Translations under genes and position numbers: made by a program
Assembly (NCBI GenBank): GCA_025765615.1
Contig: JAIVFJ010000089.1
Coordinates: 124,001-188,000, forward strand
Source: Zopfochytrium polystomum
Lineage: Eukaryota; Chytridiomycota; Chytridiomycetes; Chytridiales; Chytridiaceae
Direction: 5' to 3'
DNA length: 64,000 nt
The notes under the pieces: generated by a model
Told to the model about the DNA's origin: nothing
Databases searched by the model: none
Seen by the model: the letters and a program-made list of their open reading frames with translations, nothing else
Part shown: positions 58,669-64,000 of the stretch, in pieces
Layout of the letters: each line of letters begins with the position of its first letter
How positions within the stretch are numbered: position 1 is the first letter of the stretch

Positions 58669-59330
58669 TCTATTCTGATGAAAAAAAAAAGTCGAGGAGG
58701 GGAGAGGTGCGGATTTATATATTAAAACGAAAGCGGGGGGGCGGGGGCTGGGGACAGCATTGACCTGAGCTCCGCCTTCTTGCTGAATTTTTTTTTTTTT
58801 TTTTCTTTTTCTTTATTTGGGGCGGCTCAGCCGTTTCTGTCTCGATTTTCCAGATTTTCCATAGTTTCCCAATGGGCGCGCGCACAAGTCTTTTTCCCTT
58901 TCGAAGAACGGCTGAGTGCAAGGCAAGAGAGAGCGACGAGAGGCAGAGCAGCAGGGAGGAGGGCAGGGTGCTTTTTTTTTTTGTTTTGTTTCTTTTTTTT
59001 TTTTTTTTTTTTTCTTTTTGGCACAAAACAAGACAGTGGAAGGCGAAAATCCGTTGGAAAAGAAAACATTTGCTTTAAATATTTATGTGAAGGAAAGCTC
59101 TTAAGGGAAATCTAATTTGGGATCCCACACTTCCGAGGAAATAAATTGTATGAGATAAGCCTTTCATTGATCCATTGTCGGTTATATTACCTTCATCGAC
59201 CACTCGCCTTCAGGGCTCCTCGACTTCTCACATAACTTTACCTTATCCTTATGGCTGATCTTGCTACAAGTTTTTATCAATAAAGAAGAATAATTGTACA
59301 ACATCACTGCAAGCCTTACAAAAACTTAGC
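58669..59330. other. Intergenic region with T-rich tracts
   Basis: About 660 bp upstream of the SET gene. T tracts at about 58790-58804 and, interrupted, 58973-59014. The remainder is mixed sequence without a credible ORF. Confidence 0.5.
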
Positions 59331-59344
59331 AATCCAACCCAAAA

Positions 59345-60408
59345 ACGTTCTATTCCTCAACTTCGGAAACCCTCGCTCCGTTCAGTCAAGGCACTCGCCA
59401 CCAATTTGAACTTCACGTTGTGCAACTCAAGAACCTTTTGTCCAAGAAACAACTCAGCTACCTTCTTGACTGCAAGCACGTAGTCTGCGATGCAGCTGGC
59501 AACATCACGACTCTGTCTACTTTTCTGGTTGCCTGTTGTTGTTTTGATTTGGAATGCGGCATGCCGACTGCTGTAAGTGCCTTTTCTCGTCCCATTTCTT
59601 CGAAAATGGGACTTCTCGCAACTACCCCCACTTACCGCACTGCCACCCCCCCGCAACTTTGCCTCACCCATGCACTCCGACAAGAACGTTGAGCGCTTGG
59701 CTCATTGTATTCGACAAAGTGGTGGGTGTTGAAGTACCGTGATGTAGTATCTCCCGTTTCAAGGTTTGGCAGCGGGCTACTGAGCTGAGCTCCTTTGTTA
59801 GTTCTTTCGCTCTGTTGCAACTTGTTTCGTTTGCATCTTGCCCCTACCCCTGTACTTTGGTTCGTCCCTAATCACTTCAAGACGACGTTGTCTGCCACAC
59901 ACTGGCTGCTTGTGTGCTCCGCCGACTTGTCGTCTTCATTATTGGATAAGACAATGGCCACAAATTGGGTGTTGTTGCCGCTCCGAGTGCTCCACTTGTC
60001 GGGTTGCCGCCCTGGCGCTTCCCTTGTCCCCTCACCCACCACCGGCAACAGCTTTTCATGCGCTTTATTCCTATTTTGAATACAGAAGAAGAGCTTGCTA
60101 TGAAAGGCAAGCTCTGCGGTAAACACAACGGGAGGGAGGTGGAAATACCACTTCCACTGTTTGGCGATCCGCCTTTGATGCAATCGGTACACCGCCTCTT
60201 TTGAGTGGATTGCCCACTGCATCGAGTCCAAATTTGCGGTCACCCCTGCTCCATGGCTCTCGCGTGGGCCTTCCGCTGAGAAAGCAGTGAGATTCCCTTG
60301 CAGAAGGCGTGGGAATCCCAATCGGTGGAAATCGGCTCGCTACCTGACGACAAGCTTGCCCTTTTGCAGCGTGTGCAAGAGGTACTCAACGACAGAATAA
60401 TAGGCTAA
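59345..60408 (+). CDS. Unresolved multi-exon gene, approximate limits
   Basis: Several stretches read like real protein but I could not join them all in frame. A block with QFELHVVQLKNLLSKKQLSY and CDAAGNITTLSTFLVACC ends at a strong GTAAGT donor near 59573. A possible small exon NVERLAHCIRQS lies near 59690. The 3' part reads WIAHCIESKFA, spliced over a GTCACC...TTGCAG intron to KAWESQSVEIGSLPDDKLAL and a final helix ending in a TAA at 60406-60408. The middle (about 59750-60205) gives no consistent frame. It may be an intact gene with exons I missed, a decayed gene, or a transposon-derived frame. Family not recognised. Confidence 0.35.
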
Positions 60409-61182
60409 AACTAACTTTATTGGGCTGTTGTCTAGAGGTGTTTCAACCCTACTACTTGCCTAGTCCAAGAAGTATTCCTACTGATCTGTCTAACAGGGGT
60501 CTCAAACACAAAGAATGAACATTCAGAGGGACAACCCTCTGAAGTATCTGTGTGGGAGCACTGATTACTTGCGTGGCTGTGGGCTGGTGCAAGGGGAAAT
60601 GGAACGGCGCTCCTAAGGGTGCAACACAACCACACAGCAATAGGACTGAGGCAAGCACTTGTGGATCGAACTCTCAGGTATCAGGACTGCGCAGGGCACA
60701 GCCACCAACTCTCTCGCAGGGTCTACCACGCCATCACCATTGCCTCTGCGCGCTGGTGAGTGGCTGTGATCCTCACTCCAACACAGAGCCAGCAGTGGCA
60801 CAAAGTCAGTGGTGGGGCCAGCTGCATTGCCCACCTACAGCCCCTTAAGAGGGAGCCCCCAGAGGGACCATGTACTCACCTGGGTGTGCACCACCTCTCA
60901 CTACCCTCACCTCATGAACCAGATGGATTTGACGGGACTCTGTATTGGTGCCAAAGGACAGAAATCAGATTGAAGAAAAGGAAAAAGAGAAATGGCCCAA
61001 AAACAGAGAGAGAGAAAATTGACAAGTCAACCCCCCTGACTTGGAGCATCCACCACAAATGCACTGCTCTAAGTCCCCCAACCTCATGCATGTATGTACA
61101 AGTGCCAAAAACAAATAATAAATTAGGCAGGCGTAGGGTATTGCCTGTCAGGCACCCCCTCCCTAGGCAGTTGGGCAGTTTC
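60409..61182. other. Stretch without recognised gene
   Basis: 774 bp between the unresolved gene and the LTR. No frame shows family signal. Lower GC than the gene-rich part of the window; likely decayed repeat or intergenic sequence. Confidence 0.4.
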
Positions 61183-61827
61183 TGTTAGTCACCAAAAAAG
61201 AAAATATGTTGAGAAAACCTTGGCGCAACAGAACTGTTAAGACAAAAGTAGTAAAAGCAGGCCCAATAATAGGTGGGTTAGCCCCAAATACACTTTGATA
61301 ATGCCTTGGAAACTAAAGAACCAGGAATAATAATAGGGCTCCCAATCCTTGTGGTTTTATGACAAGTACACTTGTTTTTGCAAATAAAATCCCTGGACTT
61401 TATCACTTAGACCTCAGTGTAGTCTCACAACCACCTCTGTCACTGTCATCTGCTGCACGCACGCAACGAAAGAAGGGGATTCCTGGCGCAGACAATATCT
61501 CACCGACACTTCACTCTGAAACAGTATTTCACATTCCATTTTATATGAAAGTATGTTTAATGATTTTACACGACGTAGGCTACTGTTTTGGTCGGACCTG
61601 AAAGAACTTGCTATGATGGCTGATTGATGGATTGGACTGCTGTGATGTACACTACTGAAGGTGGTGGTGGTGAGAGGTTGATCTTGGCTTCTGTCAGTCT
61701 TGAGTTTGTCTTTATACAAAGCTGTTACAAGGACCATCACTTGCAAAATGCTGCAAGTCATCCTTGCAGAGCAGTATCAGGTCAAAGCTCCTGCACACTG
61801 CTTACACCAAAAGACCCAAAACTAACA
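61183..61827 (-). mobile_element. LTR of a Ty1/copia element (3' LTR, 645 bp)
   Basis: Bounded by the inverted hexamers TGTTAG and CTAACA (read on the minus strand from 61827 to 61183). It starts directly after a polypurine tract. A TATAAA-like box lies on the minus strand at about 61712-61722, as expected for an LTR promoter. No matching 5' LTR was seen within the window, so target-site duplication cannot be checked. Confidence 0.7.
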
Positions 61828-62270
61828 CTCCCCCCTAAGCTGTGGGCAGGAGCAAAGGCCGGCATGGAGGAAAACCTTAAGCCATAGTCAACCTAAGGAA
61901 ACCGTACACCGGAGAAAGAAGAATCACAAACAGGTATGACTGGCCATCAGATGGCAGAACAGAAAGGACAGACCACACTAACAAAAATGGATGGGGCACA
62001 TATTGAACTTCAGAGGTAAAAGAAAATGAGTCAAAGTAATGAAAAAGAACAGAGAAGAAAACAACTTCACAGGTAAGAAAAAAAAAGAATCAGAGGTAAG
62101 AGAAGAAACAAAGGCCAATGCGGCTCAAATGGTATTCACTGAGAGCAGCTGAGAGAGATTTAATCATATAGTCTGCAGGCTGTTCTCCTCCAGCAATCCA
62201 TTCAAGCCGTACTACCTTTTGTTCCACGGTTCTCAAATATAATGATACTCGGGTTGCATCTCAGAGTGGA
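61828..62270 (-). mobile_element. Ty1/copia 3' internal region: RNase H end and polypurine tract
   Basis: Minus-strand frame ending with a TGA at 62090-62092 reads VEQKVVRLEWIAGGEQPADY then MIKSLSAALSEYHLSRIGL, the typical last residues of copia RNase H (compare the usual ...EQxADxxTKxL...). After a non-coding stretch a polypurine tract (AGGGGGGAG, about 61828-61838) abuts the LTR. The frame cannot be followed beyond about 62270, so only the 3' end of the element is visible and reverse transcriptase is absent or too decayed to see. Confidence 0.7.
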
Positions 62271-63004
62271 ATGGAGAGGATGGTGGGAAGGGAGTGAGGG
62301 AACGAGGGCGAAACCAGTGTTCAACCTGTTGTTGGCAGATACCAGGGACAAGGTTGGGATCGTGGGTGATTGAGGGACCTTTGTCAGTAGTATAGCCAAT
62401 GTGGTTGATGCTGGAGTTGCTGCATGTGCAGTTGAGGATGTTGTTGAGGCAGTCTTTATCTTGCCAGAAGAGAAAAGGTCATGTCTACATGTGAGAGCTG
62501 TGGCAATGTCCTCCATTTTGTGCTTTTCTGCTGCCTGGCGTTGGGCACGGTAGATGGCCTGGTGATGGCAGTTGAGGGCAGGGAGCAAAACATCACGATA
62601 GTCAGTTGTGTCAAAGAAGCAGGCTTTGTACTGAGAGTGGATGTGGGACAAGAAGGAGTAAGACTGATCTGCACCCCACTCAGATGGATCAAAGGAATGG
62701 AAAGGAAGATTTAGCCAGATCATGCGCAGAGCCTTTGGTGGGTGCCCAAAGTTTCTCTACTTTCCAACGTGCAACGAGAAATGGTTTGGTGCAGCAATGA
62801 TAGCTGGCACACTGTTGAGTAAACAGTCTACTCTGAGTGAGTGAGTGGAAGAAGTGAATGAAGTGGAGATGTGTGTTTGTGGGTGGTCTTCTCCCCAACT
62901 TGCAGAGAAAGAGAAATTGGTATGAATAATTGTTTACACAATGAGGATATGCACACTATAATAGTTGCTAGGCAAGTGTGACTGGCACAGGGTAAAAACC
63001 TCTC
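62271..63004. other. Stretch between the copia and pogo-type remnants
   Basis: About 730 bp. A 174-codon minus-strand frame (62202-62723) overlaps it; content such as YRAQRQAAEKHKMEDI is protein-like but no family is evident. It may be part of either element. Confidence 0.3.
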
Positions 63005-63745
63005 CTATATTAACTGCTTGAGCAGAGGAGGAGGAAAACTGTTAGCTCCAGGTTTCCGTTCCACTTGATACTTGCAGTATTTGTCAACAGCGCAAGCCAG
63101 CCCGAGTCTGCATTGGCAGTGGCTTGCTCTCCCTTGGGTACTGTTAGAGCAATGACTGACGGTCACAATAGCTTTGGGTCGTCGTGTGCCTCTTGCTGAT
63201 AACCAGTCAGTTCCACCTAACACCTGACACCCTCCAGGGGCACCCTTGAAAATAATCAATGGCTGCGCACAATGGGGGGCATTTGAGCTGCAAGTCAACA
63301 CAACCGTAAATCGAAGCTTGGTGCGCCCTGTTGTGCAAATGACCACACTTTTCGATCCCTTCAAAGCCAGATTCCTCTTTGGCACCATGAAAAAGTGCAC
63401 AGGGACCTCATCCATATTCTGGATCTCCTTTTGTTCACCACAGTGAACAAGGAAATCCAAAAAGGATGAAACTTTGGTATCTAAGGATGAAGTTTTATTC
63501 TCGGCAATATCAACAGCCCCTTGCCTATTTGCATTTGGATCTCTACTTCAATGGGAAGGCAGAGTCCAATCAGACGTCAGAATGGGACAGGGAAGAACAG
63601 GAATGTCTTTGGGAAGACTAGCAGTGTGATCAGTGGTACACTGCCTCCAAACCAAATAGTTACGCATCGTGAACCCACGCATCCATCCAGTGGAGACAGT
63701 AAACCTCTTGCTGGACTGAGAGTGATGCAGTGCAAAGTTAGACAA
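63005..63745 (-). pseudogene. Pogo/Tigger-type DDE transposase remnant
   Basis: The 3' frame (63460 down to 63005) begins with FLDFLVHCGEQKEI and carries NMDEVPVHFFMVPKRN, KGSKSVVICTTGRTKLRFTV and PLIIFKGAPGG. This is the first catalytic-Asp block of CENP-B/pogo-family DDE transposases. The adjacent frame (63745 to 63548) has RFTVSTGWMRGFTMRNYL, the second helix-turn-helix of the same proteins, then an in-frame stop before the DDE part. The second and third acidic residues are not recognisable. Read as a decayed copy; an intron over the stop is less likely. Confidence 0.7.
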
Positions 63746-64000
63746 CAGTTACAGGAGCAGATCCACCCCAAACCAGTCCATACATGGTGGTGCGAATCAA
63801 AAGAGATGAAACAGGGCAACCATTGTATATCAGTGACATGACCCACTGAATCAAAACAGCCTCTTGTGCTGGATGGGCAGCGCGGGCACAGCAGGTGATC
63901 TCAATTTGCATGCTTTGGTTTTATCTGACCATCTCCTTCAACCCACAGGGCAGTATCTTCGTCTTTGCATTCCCTTCATTGTAATGACAGACTGCATCAG

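Noticed and set aside
59357..59683. 108-codon minus-strand frame
   Set aside because: Looks helical, but the + strand reading of the same stretch ends in a strong splice donor and fits a gene better.

Overview
The window is nuclear DNA of an early-diverging fungus, most likely a zoosporic (chytrid-type) lineage. Fungal marks are a division-1 chitin synthase, a saccharopine dehydrogenase of the alpha-aminoadipate lysine pathway, and dense short introns (mostly 45-120 nt). Genes usually tied to flagellated or animal-like cells point to a zoosporic fungus: a three-domain doublecortin protein, an ADCY10-type soluble adenylyl cyclase and a FAM72 homologue. The lineage is inferred from gene content, not from any database search.

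Layout. 1-4 kb (-): TFIP11/Ntr1 splicing factor (3' end beyond the left edge) and a coiled-coil protein with a dynein-adaptor-like CC1 box. 4.3-6.2 kb (+): doublecortin protein. 6.2-12.3 kb: a Sel1-repeat gene (-) and a chitin synthase (+) diverging from one 504-bp region. 12.4-14.2 kb (+): OMA1 metallopeptidase. 14.7-24.5 kb (-): soluble adenylyl cyclase and a WD40 protein. 25.2-26.9 kb (-): TMEM184/DUF300 membrane protein. 27.4-30.3 kb (+): BAP31 homologue and a type II membrane glycosyltransferase. 30.4-41.9 kb (-): hamartin (TSC1) and a very long GRIP golgin. 42.4-45.0 kb (+): PAS-like protein. 45.3-47.8 kb (-): PPR-like mitochondrial protein. 48.6-49.9 kb (+): FAM72. 50.1-51.8 kb (-): low-complexity protein. 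52.4-56.5 kb (+): LYS1 and NOB1. 57.2-58.7 kb (-): SET-domain protein. From about 59 kb onward genes thin out: one unresolved + strand gene, then a Ty1/copia 3' end with LTR and a pogo-type transposase remnant.

Exon models were built by hand from GT-AG (and a few GC-AG) junctions that keep the reading frame and restore family motifs. For most multi-exon genes the summed exon lengths are an exact multiple of three, which supports the models; starts and a few junctions remain uncertain and are flagged. There is no operon logic. Genes are independent, several pairs share bidirectional promoter regions, and together they are mainly housekeeping: splicing, ribosome maturation, ER/Golgi, mitochondria, cell wall, cAMP and TOR signalling. 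Long poly(A/T) tracts and microsatellites are common in introns and between genes.
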